DNA of 15,173 bases from an uncultured Clostridia bacterium (GCA_946626395.1 CAMOUF010000133.1:1-15173), one strand, 5' to 3'. Positions 6,890-14,245 are shown, counted from the first letter of the stretch. Translations and numbers: made by a program. Notes: generated by a model from the sequence alone, not told the origin.

Positions 6890-6918
6890 TTGCCATCACG
6901 CGGGAAAAGGGGTATGAT
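6890..6918 (+). promoter_or_regulatory. Promoter of the HTH/zinc-ribbon gene
   Basis: TTGCCA (6890-6895), a 17-base spacer, TATGAT (6913-6918), just after the stop of the glycosidase-like gene. The predicted start is near 6925, giving a leader of about 20 bases. Confidence 0.78.
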
Positions 6919-6945
6919 AGGGGCATCAAAAAAAGGAGGCCCGCT

Positions 6946-7401
6946 ATGGAAATTCGAGAAGCGTTGAAGGCCCTGCGGGAAAAGCATGGGCTGACCCAGG
7001 AACAGATGGCGCAGCGGGCGCTGGTGACCCGGCAGGCGGTCAGCCGCTGGGAAAATGGCGAAACGCAGCCCAATACCGATACCCTGCAAATTCTGTCCCG
7101 GGAATTTGACGTGTCCATCAACACGCTGCTGGGCTCGCCGCGGACGCTGTTTTGCCAGTGCTGCGGGATGCCCCTGACCGACGACGGCATGATCAGCCGG
7201 GAGACAGACGGGCGATTCAACGAGGATTACTGCAAATGGTGCTATGAAGGCGGATCGTTCGTCTATCCCTCCAAAGAATCATTGATCGGGTTTCTTCTTT
7301 CCCATATGCCCAACCCGGACAATGCCCCTGAACCGGAACGCCGTCAATGGCTGGACGCCCAGCTTTCCCAGCTGAAGCATTGGCAGCCTGGCCGGTCATA
7401 A
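6946..7401 (+). CDS. HTH (Xre/HTH_3) regulator fused to a zinc-ribbon domain
   Basis: A 151-aa cytoplasmic protein. Residues 1-62 are a Cro/C1-type helix-turn-helix (LREKHGLTQEQMAQRALVTR, then QAVSRWENGETQP). Residues 69-106 match the putative zinc-ribbon domain often fused to such HTHs in Bacillota: CQCCGMPL supplies Cys70 and Cys73, YCKWC supplies Cys96 and Cys99, and the FVYP that follows is typical. The tail ends in a short helix. A DNA-binding regulator that senses metal or uses zinc for structure is the natural reading; its targets are unknown. ATG 6946 has AGGAGG at 6934-6939, 6 bases away, a near-ideal site. With its own promoter and terminator the gene is a single-gene transcription unit. 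Confidence 0.9.
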   Translation: MEIREALKALREKHGLTQEQMAQRALVTRQAVSRWENGETQPNTDTLQILSREFDVSINTLLGSPRTLFCQCCGMPLTDDGMISRETDGRFNEDYCKWCYEGGSFVYPSKESLIGFLLSHMPNPDNAPEPERRQWLDAQLSQLKHWQPGRS

Positions 7402-7406
7402 GCAGG

Positions 7407-7441
7407 AAAGAGAGTGCAGCCACGGGGACGCTCTCTTTTTT
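7407..7441 (+). terminator. Intrinsic terminator after the HTH/zinc-ribbon gene
   Basis: AGAGAGTG (7409-7416) pairs with CGCTCTCT (7429-7436) with one G-U pair, followed by a run of T. A further two A-T pairs extend the base of the stem. Confidence 0.9.
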
Positions 7442-7516
7442 ATGCCCGCTTTTTCGGAGCCATGCGGGGCCGGAAATGAAAGAAGAAAAAGATTCGTAGG
7501 GCCGATCATTTTATGC

Positions 7517-7545
7517 TTGCTTTTCCGGGAAAAATCGTGTATACT
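7517..7545 (+). promoter_or_regulatory. Promoter of the SRP RNA gene
   Basis: TTGCTT (7517-7522), a 17-base spacer, TATACT (7540-7545). The predicted start near 7552 coincides with the first paired base of the RNA, which supports both calls. Confidence 0.85.
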
Positions 7546-7551
7546 ATGAAA

Positions 7552-7676
7552 GCCGTGTATGACTGGCGGGTCCCGTGCGATGCTGCGGTGTGAACCCTGT
7601 CAGGTCCGAGAGGAAGCAGCAGTAAGCATCTTAGGCGTGTGCTGCGGTTCAGCCTGTCGGTCATACGCGGTTTTTT
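7552..7676 (+). ncRNA. ffs: Bacterial small signal recognition particle RNA (4.5S type)
   Basis: The core GTCAGGTCCGAGAGGAAGCA (7599-7618) is the conserved Ffh-binding domain of SRP RNA; the apical GNRA tetraloop is GAGA where GGAA is most usual. The ends close perfectly: 7553-7563 pair with 7660-7670 over 11 bp, and GATGC (7579-7583) can pair with GCATC (7626-7630). At about 120 nt it is the short type without an Alu domain. The terminal stem followed by six T residues (7671-7676) probably doubles as the terminator. The RNA binds Ffh and targets membrane and exported proteins. In many Bacillota it lies next to dnaX-recR; here it sits between a regulator and a GH13 gene. The 350-base gap 7402-7753 holds this RNA, two promoters and a terminator. 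Confidence 0.95.
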
Positions 7677-7685
7677 ATTTTCCGC

Positions 7686-7715
7686 TTTACACCCTTTGAT
7701 TCCTTATGGTAAAAT
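7686..7715 (+). promoter_or_regulatory. Promoter of the GH13-DUF1232 operon
   Basis: TTTACA (7686-7691), an 18-base spacer, TAAAAT (7710-7715), immediately after the SRP RNA's terminal T-run. The predicted start is near 7722. No palindrome like the LacI-type operator at 1233-1246 is visible here. Confidence 0.6.
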
Positions 7716-7753
7716 AGCCAAAAGCATTACACATGAAAAAGGAGGGGGTTCCC

Positions 7754-9304
7754 TTGCCCGCCAAATGGCTCCAGGACGCTGTGTTCTATGAAATCTATCC
7801 GCAATCCTTCTATGACTCCAACAAGGACGGCATCGGCGATATCAACGGCATCATCGAAAAGCTGGATTATATCAAGAGCCTGGGCTGCAACGCCCTGTGG
7901 ATCAACCCCTGCTATGATTCTCCCTTCAAGGACGCGGGATATGACGTGCGGGACTACAAAAAGGTGGCTCCCCGTTACGGCGTCAACAGCGATTTGTACC
8001 GCCTTTTCGACCTGGCCCATCAAAAGGGCATCCGGGTGCTGCTGGACCTGGTGCCCGGCCACACCAGCGAGGAGCACGAATGGTTCCGGCAAAGCCAGAA
8101 AGCGGAGCAGAACGAGCTCTCCGGCCGCTATATCTGGACCAACCATTGGTTCATGGGCTGCCGGAACATCCCCTATATCGGCGGCGAAACGGAACGGGCC
8201 GCCACCTACCTGATCAATTTCTTCAAGTGTCAGCCCGCCTTGAACTACGGCTTTTTCAAACCCGAGGAGCCCTGGCAGAACCCCATCGACCACCCCGACG
8301 CCATCGCCACCCGGGAAGCCATCAAGGATGTGATGCGCTTCTGGCTCAGCCATGGCTGCGACGGGTTCCGGGTGGACATGGCCGCTTCCCTGGTGAAATA
8401 CGACGATGAGAAAAAGACCGGCACCAGCGCCGTTTGGCGGGACGTAAGAAACATGCTGGACGCGGAATTCCCCGACGCCGCCATGGTGGCGGAGTGGAGC
8501 GATCCCAAGCTGGCCCTGCGGTGCGGCTATGATATGGACTTTTATCTGAGCAACTGGGGCAACGGCTATGAAAAGCTCATGCGGGATTACAGCGGCCACA
8601 GCGACCCCAGCGCCTCCGACAACAGCTATTTCCGCAAGGACGCCGACCACGATATGTCCCGCTTCCTGGATCAGTACATGGATTGGTATCAGGATACCCG
8701 GGAGCTGGGCTATATTTCGCTGCTGACCTGCAACCATGACACCGTACGGCCCCGGTTCAACATGGATTACAGAGAGCTCAAGCTCTGTTACGCCTTCCTG
8801 TTCACCCTGCCGGGCGTGCCCTTCCTGTATTACGGCGATGAAATCGGCATGCGGTATCAGAACCTGCCTACCAAGGAGGGCGGCTATTACCGCACCGGTT
8901 CCCGCACGCCCATGCAATGGACACAGGGAAAGAACCTGGGCTTCTCCGAAGGCTGCCCGGATACCCTGTATCTGCCGGTGGACCCTGCCCCCGACGCGCC
9001 TACCGTGGAATCCCAGGAGGGCGACCCGGATTCCCTGCTGAACACGGTGCGGTCCATCCTGGCCCTGCGCCATCAGGAAAAGGACTTGCAGGCGGACGCT
9101 GGATTTGAGCCCGTCAAAGTGGAAGCCGGAAAGCCTTTCGTTTATCGCCGGGGCAGTCTGCTGCTGATGGTCAACGCCGCCGGGCAGGAAATGGAAGCGA
9201 ACGTCAGCGCCCAAGGCCGCAAGCCGATCTTCACCATTGGAGAAATCAAGCTCGATCAGGATCAGCCGACGATGGGCCCCCAGTCCTTCGCGGTACTTAA
9301 ATAA
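7754..9304 (+). CDS. GH13 alpha-amylase-family glycosidase (cytoplasmic alpha-glucosidase-like)
   Basis: A 516-aa enzyme acting on alpha-glucosidic bonds, without a signal peptide. The N-terminus VFYEIYPQSFYDSNKDGIGD is typical of the oligosaccharide-cleaving branch of GH13. Conserved regions: DLVPGHTSEEHEWF (region I), GFRVDMA with nucleophile Asp208, MVAEW with acid/base Glu247, and TCNHDT with Asp329. Region I has Gly where NH (VPNHTS) is usual. The beta domain ends with the stop. I place the start at TTG 7754, because GGAGG at 7741-7745 is 8 bases upstream; the ATG at 7733 would be 7 residues longer but has no ribosome-binding site and would contain this site within its coding region. Likely substrates are imported maltodextrins or isomalto-oligosaccharides; specificity cannot be read off. 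The DUF1232 gene follows 18 bases later. Confidence 0.9.
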   Translation: MPAKWLQDAVFYEIYPQSFYDSNKDGIGDINGIIEKLDYIKSLGCNALWINPCYDSPFKDAGYDVRDYKKVAPRYGVNSDLYRLFDLAHQKGIRVLLDLVPGHTSEEHEWFRQSQKAEQNELSGRYIWTNHWFMGCRNIPYIGGETERAATYLINFFKCQPALNYGFFKPEEPWQNPIDHPDAIATREAIKDVMRFWLSHGCDGFRVDMAASLVKYDDEKKTGTSAVWRDVRNMLDAEFPDAAMVAEWSDPKLALRCGYDMDFYLSNWGNGYEKLMRDYSGHSDPSASDNSYFRKDADHDMSRFLDQYMDWYQDTRELGYISLLTCNHDTVRPRFNMDYRELKLCYAFLFTLPGVPFLYYGDEIGMRYQNLPTKEGGYYRTGSRTPMQWTQGKNLGFSEGCPDTLYLPVDPAPDAPTVESQEGDPDSLLNTVRSILALRHQEKDLQADAGFEPVKVEAGKPFVYRRGSLLLMVNAAGQEMEANVSAQGRKPIFTIGEIKLDQDQPTMGPQSFAVLK

Positions 9305-9322
9305 AAAAAGGAGATGTACATC

Positions 9323-9703
9323 ATGGCAGACTTTAACGAAATTCTCTCCCGCGCCACTGCCGAAGCCCAGGACTTTATCAACAATCCCTCCCGGCTGGAT
9401 CAGCTGCTGCTGAACCTGGAGGACACCCTGAAAAAGGTGCCCGCCATTGGCGAAGCCGTGTCCGAGCTGCCCACCATGGTTGCCATGGTAAAAAGCTGGA
9501 TCAAGAAGGAATACAATGTGTCCGTGAAGGTGCTGGCTACCATGGTAGGCGCGTTCCTGTATGTGGTCAAGAAAGACGATATCATTTCCGACAAAATCCC
9601 GGTGGTGGGGATGGCGGACGATATCGCCGTGGTCGGTCTGGCGCTGAAATTCGTGGAGCCCGAAGTGAAAGCCTACAAGGCCTGGCGGGATGGCCGGGCT
9701 TGA
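9323..9703 (+). CDS. DUF1232 (YkvA-like) protein
   Basis: A 126-aa protein whose residues 72-108 match the DUF1232/YkvA pattern: a hydrophobic stretch (TMVGAFLYVV), DIISDKIPVVGMADD and IAVVGLAL. This corresponds to the family's LYFISPIDLIPDFIPxLGYLDDA motif, though the Ser-Pro-Ile-Asp core is replaced by KKDDIISD. The N-terminal ~60 residues are helical. The family's function is unknown; members are small and membrane-associated. The ATG at 9323 is preferred over 9314, because the AGGAG at 9309-9313 directly abuts 9314 but is 9 bases from 9323. It is the second gene after GH13 and ends at a strong terminator; I see no functional link to the glycosidase. Confidence 0.8.
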   Translation: MADFNEILSRATAEAQDFINNPSRLDQLLLNLEDTLKKVPAIGEAVSELPTMVAMVKSWIKKEYNVSVKVLATMVGAFLYVVKKDDIISDKIPVVGMADDIAVVGLALKFVEPEVKAYKAWRDGRA

Positions 9704-9722
9704 TCCACATAGCCGCATAAAC

Positions 9723-9760
9723 AAGAGCCCGGGAACGGCGGACCGTTCCCGGGCTCTTTT
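9723..9760. terminator. Bidirectional intrinsic terminator between convergent operons
   Basis: A perfect 14-bp stem GAGCCCGGGAACGG/CCGTTCCCGGGCTC (9725-9738 with 9743-9756), loop CGGA, extended by A-T pairs. The plus strand ends in TTTT and the minus strand in TTGTTT. It ends both the GH13-DUF1232 operon and the convergent minus-strand operon. Confidence 0.92.
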
Positions 9761-9769
9761 GGTTGACAA

Positions 9770-11401
9770 TTATTTGAAGTATTCCTGCAGGGTGCTGAGC
9801 ACCTGGGCCAGGGCTTCCTGGCTGTTTTCTTTCAGGCCGCTGAGAGAGTTGAACAGCTGGGTCAGCATGCCGACTTTTTCACCGTCAGTGCCGTCAGCCA
9901 TTTCCTTTTCCAGCAGCTTTTGAATCGCGCTGGAAATCTGCTCCAGGGTGGACTTAGCGCCTTCCTTCACGGGCTCCAGCTCCTGAGTGGCTTCCTGCAC
10001 AGCAGTGTCCAGCGCTTCGCCAGCCTGGGCGGCCAGGTCAGCCAGCCCCTCAGCGCCTTTGGTCAGCGCGTCTTCCACGGCAGCGCCGGCTTCCTGGGCG
10101 GCAGCGGTCAGCTGCTCCACCACGCCGGAAACCTGTTCACCGATCTGCTCCACCACGCCGCTTTCTTCCACGGCAGCGCCAGCTTCCTGAGCGGCAGCGG
10201 CGATCTGATCCACCACGCCAGCCACCTGGTCGCCGATCTGATCCAGCAGGCTCTTTTCTTCCTCGGCGGCGGGTTCTTCGGCCGCAGGTTCTTCAGCCGC
10301 AGGTTCTTCAGCCGCAGGTTCTTCAGCAGCGGGTTCTTCGGCGGCGGGTTCTTCGGCAGCGGGTTCTTCTTCAGGCCCAGGGATTACATCGGGCGTTTCC
10401 GCCAGCACATAGGTGCAGCCCTTGTCAAATTCGATGGTGCCCTTGTAGTTCTTGATGGTGCCGGTCACGGTGATCAGGTCGCCTTCCTTGAGCTCTTCGC
10501 CGCCGGTCAGCCGGTAGCACTGCACGGTGTAGCCTTCCAGGCCGGGCACATCGATGTTCACGGTAATGTTGCCATAGTCGGGGCTGTAAGCGGAGGGGAT
10601 GGCGGAGATTTGGCCGGTCATGGTAGACTCATGGCTCAGGGCCGCGCCCTCTTCCAGGCCGTAAGCGAACATGGCCACGCGGGCGCTCTGGGCGTACATT
10701 TCGGGCATCGCGCAGGGGCCTTCGGCGGGAAGCATGAAGCAGCCCTTGTCAAATTCGATGGTGCCCTTGTAGTTCTTGATGGTGCCCAGAACGGTGATTT
10801 CGTCGCCCTCATGCAGGGAGGCGCCGCCGGTCAGACGGTAGCACTGGATGGGCTGGTCCGCCAGATCGCCTACCTGAATGTTGACGGTGATGTTGTTGTA
10901 ATCCGCGCTGTAAGCGGAGGGGATGGCCACGATGGTACCGGTCAGGACGGTGGGGGTGGGCAGCGCCGCGCCGTCGTCCAGGCCATAGGCCACGGCCACG
11001 ATTTCTTCAGGGGTCATCACGTCCAGGTTGATGGCGGCGGGCACGACGCGGTCAAAGGAGATTTCCACGGAATTGCCGTCCTTGTCCAGGATGGTGGCGG
11101 TCAGCTTGTAAGCGACTTCCTTGGTGCTGTCCTCGTTCACGTCGATCTTCACCATGCCGCTTTCTTCTCTTGTCACGGTGATGGTGTCGGAATCAGTGGT
11201 CCATTCCACGGTGTAGGTTTCATCCTCGCCGGGCACGGAGCCCACCAGCTCATAGTCCTTGGGGGTGGAAGCGGGCTTGTTTTTGTACATCAGGTTAATG
11301 TAGCTGCGGGCGTCCTTGAGCGCCTGGGTTTCTTCGGCCAGCGCGGAGCACACGCTCAGCGCCATGCACAGGGCCAGGAGCAAAGCAAGAAATTTCTTCA
11401 T
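9770..11401 (-). CDS. Secreted Ig-like/OB-fold-repeat protein with EEPAA linker and helical tail
   Basis: A 543-aa exported protein of unknown function. Order: Sec signal peptide (1-22, ending SALA); an atrophied bacterial Ig-like domain (about 27-122, YINLMYKNKPASTPKDYELVG start); two OB-fold-like repeats (about 133-226 and 241-334) offset by exactly 108 residues, each with AYGL, IPSAYS, NITVNI, QCYRLTGG and the identical TIKNYKGTIEFDKGC; seven EEPAA units (345-379); then a helical region with two 31-residue repeats (around 385-413 and 416-444, QEAGAAVE in both) and further amphipathic helices to the end. No LPxTG, SLH or lipobox is visible, so how it is held is unclear. The start at ATG 11401 has AAGGAG 10 bases upstream. 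It begins 19 bases after the nuclease gene and is the last gene of the operon. Confidence 0.82.
   Translation of the reverse strand: MKKFLALLLALCMALSVCSALAEETQALKDARSYINLMYKNKPASTPKDYELVGSVPGEDETYTVEWTTDSDTITVTREESGMVKIDVNEDSTKEVAYKLTATILDKDGNSVEISFDRVVPAAINLDVMTPEEIVAVAYGLDDGAALPTPTVLTGTIVAIPSAYSADYNNITVNIQVGDLADQPIQCYRLTGGASLHEGDEITVLGTIKNYKGTIEFDKGCFMLPAEGPCAMPEMYAQSARVAMFAYGLEEGAALSHESTMTGQISAIPSAYSPDYGNITVNIDVPGLEGYTVQCYRLTGGEELKEGDLITVTGTIKNYKGTIEFDKGCTYVLAETPDVIPGPEEEPAAEEPAAEEPAAEEPAAEEPAAEEPAAEEPAAEEEKSLLDQIGDQVAGVVDQIAAAAQEAGAAVEESGVVEQIGEQVSGVVEQLTAAAQEAGAAVEDALTKGAEGLADLAAQAGEALDTAVQEATQELEPVKEGAKSTLEQISSAIQKLLEKEMADGTDGEKVGMLTQLFNSLSGLKENSQEALAQVLSTLQEYFK
10260..10364. repeat. 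15-bp tandem repeat, seven units, encoding EEPAA
   Basis: Seven in-frame 15-base units of the form TCTTCGGCCGCAGGT (plus strand), with small differences at three or four positions, encode the EEPAA linker. Units 3 and 4 are identical. Arrays like this change length easily by slippage, which would alter the distance between the OB-fold repeats and the helical tail without breaking the frame. Confidence 0.93.
10415..10462. repeat. 48-bp direct repeat, copy 1 (second OB-fold repeat)
   Basis: By eye identical over 48 bases to 10739-10786. It encodes the TIKNYKGTIEFDKGC segment of the second OB-like repeat. The identity at DNA level, greater than in the rest of the repeat, suggests a recent duplication or gene conversion between the two copies. 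Confidence 0.9.
10739..10786. repeat. 48-bp direct repeat, copy 2 (first OB-fold repeat)
   Basis: The partner of 10415-10462, 324 bases away, which equals the 108-residue period of the two OB-like domains. Confidence 0.9.
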
Positions 11402-11420
11402 GATTTGTGATCTCCTTCTA

Positions 11421-12731
11421 TCAATTCTTATGGATGGTGACTGCATCCGGCGTATACACCCGGATGACAATGCTGTTCCGGGAATCTTCATAGACCAACA
11501 CGCCGCGGGCGTCGATGACCGCGCTGGAAAAGCTGTTGCCTTCCAGCAGGCTGCCATCTTCGTTTTGCAGCGGGGGAACGAGAATCCACACTTTTTCATC
11601 AAAGCCGCAGTCCAGGACATACCCGCTGGGGTCGTCCTCCGGACCGAATGCTCCGTGACCCACCACGGGCAGGCCCTTCACGGAAACGGTGGTATCCAGG
11701 GCCAGTTCAGCAAAGGTGCGCTTTTCCGTGCCGTTTTCCGTTTCCACGGTGACAATGCTGCTCAGCTGCTCCGGGGTGATTTCCGTCCAGGCGGGCTCGT
11801 GACCCTCGCTGAGCTTCTGGATATTGCCGGGGTCCTTGGGCTTCATCATGCGGTAATTGAGGCCGGATACCTGCCAGGTATGGCCCGCCTCGTAATACTG
11901 CACCGTGCCCACGATGCGGGCCTCGTTGCCCACGTGGAGCACCTCCAGGCCGCCGCCGCTCAGGTTGAAGCCATAGTAGGCGGAAAAGCCAAAGTACATG
12001 CCCGTTTCCTCATCGTAGCTTTCCAGGAACACGGAATTGCTGTGGTTCAGCGTGATGACGCCGGTGAAAGCCACTTTCTTTCCTTCATATTCTTCTGGAT
12101 GGAGGCGCAGCTCCTTGATGGTCAGCTCGATGGCGTCGCCGTAGAAGAAGTCCGGGTCCTTTTCGCCGGAGTAAACGTGCAGCTTATGGGCCCTTGCCTG
12201 GGCCGCGGCGGCCAGGCAGGCTTCGCCGTAGCGGTTGCCGCCCGCGTTGTTGGGCAGGGCCAGGCCGGTCTGCAAAAGCTCGATGTTCAGGTTGCGGTAA
12301 TGTTCTTCTCCCGCGGGCCTGTACCATACCCAGACCAGGTCCCGGGTGGAGGTGGAATCCAGGTTCCAGCCTGCGCTGTCTGATTCGATGAAGATGGAAT
12401 CGGCGCTTTCCAGCTTATCCCGGGTGAACCGGGAAGCCTTCTTGCCCCATTCCTCGATGCGGCCGGTGGATTCGGGGGTATTGATGGCGATATACCGGGC
12501 TTTCAGCACGCCGGAAGGGTCAATGGACGCCGGCACGTAAAAATGGGTGGTATCGCCGTCTACGTATGTTCTGACCGTCACCTCCTGCTTGGCGGTTTCC
12601 GATTGCATATCCAGGGAAAGGGAGGCGGCGAAATCAATGAATTCCGCTTCCTCGCCCATCCCGGGCAGCGCCAGGGAAACCGCCAGCAGCAGGGCGGCCA
12701 GGAGGGCCATGGATGTTTTGCAATGCTTCAT
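11421..12731 (-). CDS. Secreted staphylococcal-nuclease-like (thermonuclease) protein with C-terminal OB-fold-like domains
   Basis: A 436-aa exported protein. A signal peptide (1-26) precedes an SNase domain (about 50-188): VDGDTT gives Asp60, RYIAINTPES gives Arg79, Asn84 and Glu87, and STRDLVWVW gives Arg130. These align with nuclease Asp21, Arg35, Asp40, Glu43 and Arg87, so catalytic Arg/Glu/Arg are kept while the Ca-ligand Asp40 is Asn. The family cuts DNA and RNA outside the cell. Residues about 200-300 (KKVAFTGVI, NEARIVGTVQYYEAG) look like an OB fold, and 316-434 may be another (VSVKGLPVVG, DARGVLVYED). The ATG at 12731 has AGGAGG 5 bases away. It starts 19 bases after the binding-protein gene and precedes the Ig/OB protein by 19 bases, so the three are translated from one message. 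Confidence 0.88.
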   Translation of the reverse strand: MKHCKTSMALLAALLLAVSLALPGMGEEAEFIDFAASLSLDMQSETAKQEVTVRTYVDGDTTHFYVPASIDPSGVLKARYIAINTPESTGRIEEWGKKASRFTRDKLESADSIFIESDSAGWNLDSTSTRDLVWVWYRPAGEEHYRNLNIELLQTGLALPNNAGGNRYGEACLAAAAQARAHKLHVYSGEKDPDFFYGDAIELTIKELRLHPEEYEGKKVAFTGVITLNHSNSVFLESYDEETGMYFGFSAYYGFNLSGGGLEVLHVGNEARIVGTVQYYEAGHTWQVSGLNYRMMKPKDPGNIQKLSEGHEPAWTEITPEQLSSIVTVETENGTEKRTFAELALDTTVSVKGLPVVGHGAFGPEDDPSGYVLDCGFDEKVWILVPPLQNEDGSLLEGNSFSSAVIDARGVLVYEDSRNSIVIRVYTPDAVTIHKN

Positions 12732-12750
12732 GGCGTCCTCCTGTCAGGCC

Positions 12751-14133
12751 TTACAGGCTGTAGTTGCACTTGTCGATGGCGTTCTCAAACAGCTTTTCGA
12801 TTTCGGCGTCCACATCGGTGCCGTCGGCCACGGTGAAGCAGGCGGGCAGCAGGGCGGCCGCTTCGTCACGGGCGGTGGAGGAGCCGTTGAAGGCGGGGGA
12901 GGTGTAGTAAGCGTCCTGCTGCTCCAGGCAGACCTTGGCGCTCAGGGCGGACACATAGTCGCCGCCGTCGGCCTTGGCCAGGAAGTCGGCGTACACTTCA
13001 TTGTTGGTGACGGACTTGATCACGGGCACATAGCCGGAGGCCATGGAGAATTCGGCCTGGAAGTCCACGTTGGTGGTGAGGAATTTAACGAACAGCCAGG
13101 AAGCGATCACTTCCTGCTCGTTGGCCTTCTTGAAGATCACCAGAGAGGGGCCCTGGGAAATGACCTTGCGGTTGTCGGGGTTGGCCTGGGGGATGGTGGC
13201 GATGCCCACTTCAAAGGGATAGTTGCCATCCGCGTCCTTGGCGGGGCGCTGATAGGTGGCGCCGGCGGAGGAGCCGATGGACATATAGCTCTTGATATCG
13301 CCGGTGGAGGTGAACAGGCCGGAAGTGTAAGCGCCGTACAGCTTCTGGGTGGTCATGTAGCCTTCCTGATACCACTCGCGGAACTGCTTGACGAAGGCGC
13401 GGTTTTCTTCGGTGTTGAACAGGAAGTGGGGTTCGGTGGCGCTGGTGTAGGGGGTCTGCAGCTGTTCGGTCATGGTGATGAACCAGTTGGCTTCGCTGTC
13501 ATAGCCCAGGGGGATGCTGGCGGGGTCGATCTCCACGATCTTGGCGCACACCTGCTCCATTTCGTCCCAGGTGGTGGGCACGGGAATGTCATTGGCGTCA
13601 AAGAAGGTCTTGTTGTAGTACAGCACTTCGGTGGACTTGGAAAGCGGCATGGTGTACATCTTGCCGTCGCCGAACTGGAGGCCTTCATTGTAGTAGCCTT
13701 CGATGAAGTCGGCCTTCTGTTCCGCGGTCAGGCCCAGGATTTCGGTGGTGCCGTCGGCCCGGGTGATTTCCGTGTCGCTGTCGATGTACTTGTCCAGGGT
13801 CTGCACGGCCTTGGCCAGGTTGTACAGGGCCACATGGTCCGGATAGCAGTAGGCGATGTTGGGCTGGGTGCCCACGGTGATTTCGGTGGACACCTGGTCG
13901 CGCACGTCGTCATAGCTGCCCACGGCGGTGTACTGCACGTGGATGTTGGGATAGAGCTTGTTGAATTCTTCGATGTAGGCGTCCAGCACGGCGGTCAGGT
14001 TGGCGCCCATGGTGTGGTAGAAGGTGATGGTCACGTCGCTGCCGTCATAGGCGGGGGCGGCTTCCGCGCCGGCAAAGCTGCAAACGCTGAAAACCATCAC
14101 GAGAAGCAGGAGCATGGAGACGATTTTTTTCAT
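12751..14133 (-). CDS. ABC transporter solute-binding protein, family 1 (UgpB/MalE-like)
   Basis: A 460-aa extracytoplasmic binding protein for a CUT1-type importer. The signal peptide (1-24, ending FAGA) lacks a good lipobox: the cysteine sits in FSVCS, so signal peptidase I cleavage is more likely. The mature part has the family look: DVTITFYHTMGANLTAVLDAYI, MPLSKSTEVLYYNKTFF, PVPTTWDEM and SIGSSAGATY. The YHTMG and STEVLYYNK segments resemble the glycerol-3-phosphate binder UgpB more than maltose binders, but the ligand is not certain. The start at ATG 14133 follows GGAAGG repeats; an upstream open frame to 14274 runs through a hairpin and is not coding. It lies downstream of the permease gene, the reverse of the usual order, and is followed within 19 bases by the nuclease gene. 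Confidence 0.92.
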   Translation of the reverse strand: MKKIVSMLLLLVMVFSVCSFAGAEAAPAYDGSDVTITFYHTMGANLTAVLDAYIEEFNKLYPNIHVQYTAVGSYDDVRDQVSTEITVGTQPNIAYCYPDHVALYNLAKAVQTLDKYIDSDTEITRADGTTEILGLTAEQKADFIEGYYNEGLQFGDGKMYTMPLSKSTEVLYYNKTFFDANDIPVPTTWDEMEQVCAKIVEIDPASIPLGYDSEANWFITMTEQLQTPYTSATEPHFLFNTEENRAFVKQFREWYQEGYMTTQKLYGAYTSGLFTSTGDIKSYMSIGSSAGATYQRPAKDADGNYPFEVGIATIPQANPDNRKVISQGPSLVIFKKANEQEVIASWLFVKFLTTNVDFQAEFSMASGYVPVIKSVTNNEVYADFLAKADGGDYVSALSAKVCLEQQDAYYTSPAFNGSSTARDEAAALLPACFTVADGTDVDAEIEKLFENAIDKCNYSL

Positions 14134-14245
14134 CTTGATTTTCCTTCCTTCCTTTTGTTGAGTAATGATTGATATGTTATAGGCAATAAGCCAAATAACC
14201 AATAGAGGAACGATGCATGCCATGATCGGCTTTTTCGGAAGGGGG

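Noticed and set aside
5365..7089. Long minus-strand open frame (574 codons) opposite the glycosidase-like gene
   Set aside because: It crosses promoter regions and two clear plus-strand genes, and shows no recognisable domain.
7727..9769. Long minus-strand open frame (680 codons) opposite the GH13 and DUF1232 genes
   Set aside because: Its protein is rich in His, Gly and Gln with no domain pattern, and it lies opposite two clear genes with ribosome-binding sites; it is a by-product of GC-rich codon use.
10260..10364. Possible CRISPR array
   Set aside because: The 15-base units are contiguous with no spacers, in frame, and encode EEPAA.
9920..11410. Plus-strand open frame (496 codons) with FFxRRFF repeats
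   Set aside because: The repeats are only the reverse reading of the EEPAA array; no start signals and no domain.
11402..11620. N-terminal extension of the Ig/OB protein to 11620
   Set aside because: It overlaps the nuclease gene; the ATG at 11401 has a ribosome-binding site and begins a signal peptide.
12751..14133. Lipoprotein signal on the binding protein
   Set aside because: The only early cysteine sits in FSVCS, a poor lipobox, and a good signal peptidase I site follows at FAGA.
12547..14172. Long plus-strand open frame (541 codons) opposite the binding-protein gene
   Set aside because: Gly/His/Val-rich shadow with no ribosome-binding site or motif; the minus-strand gene has clear family features.
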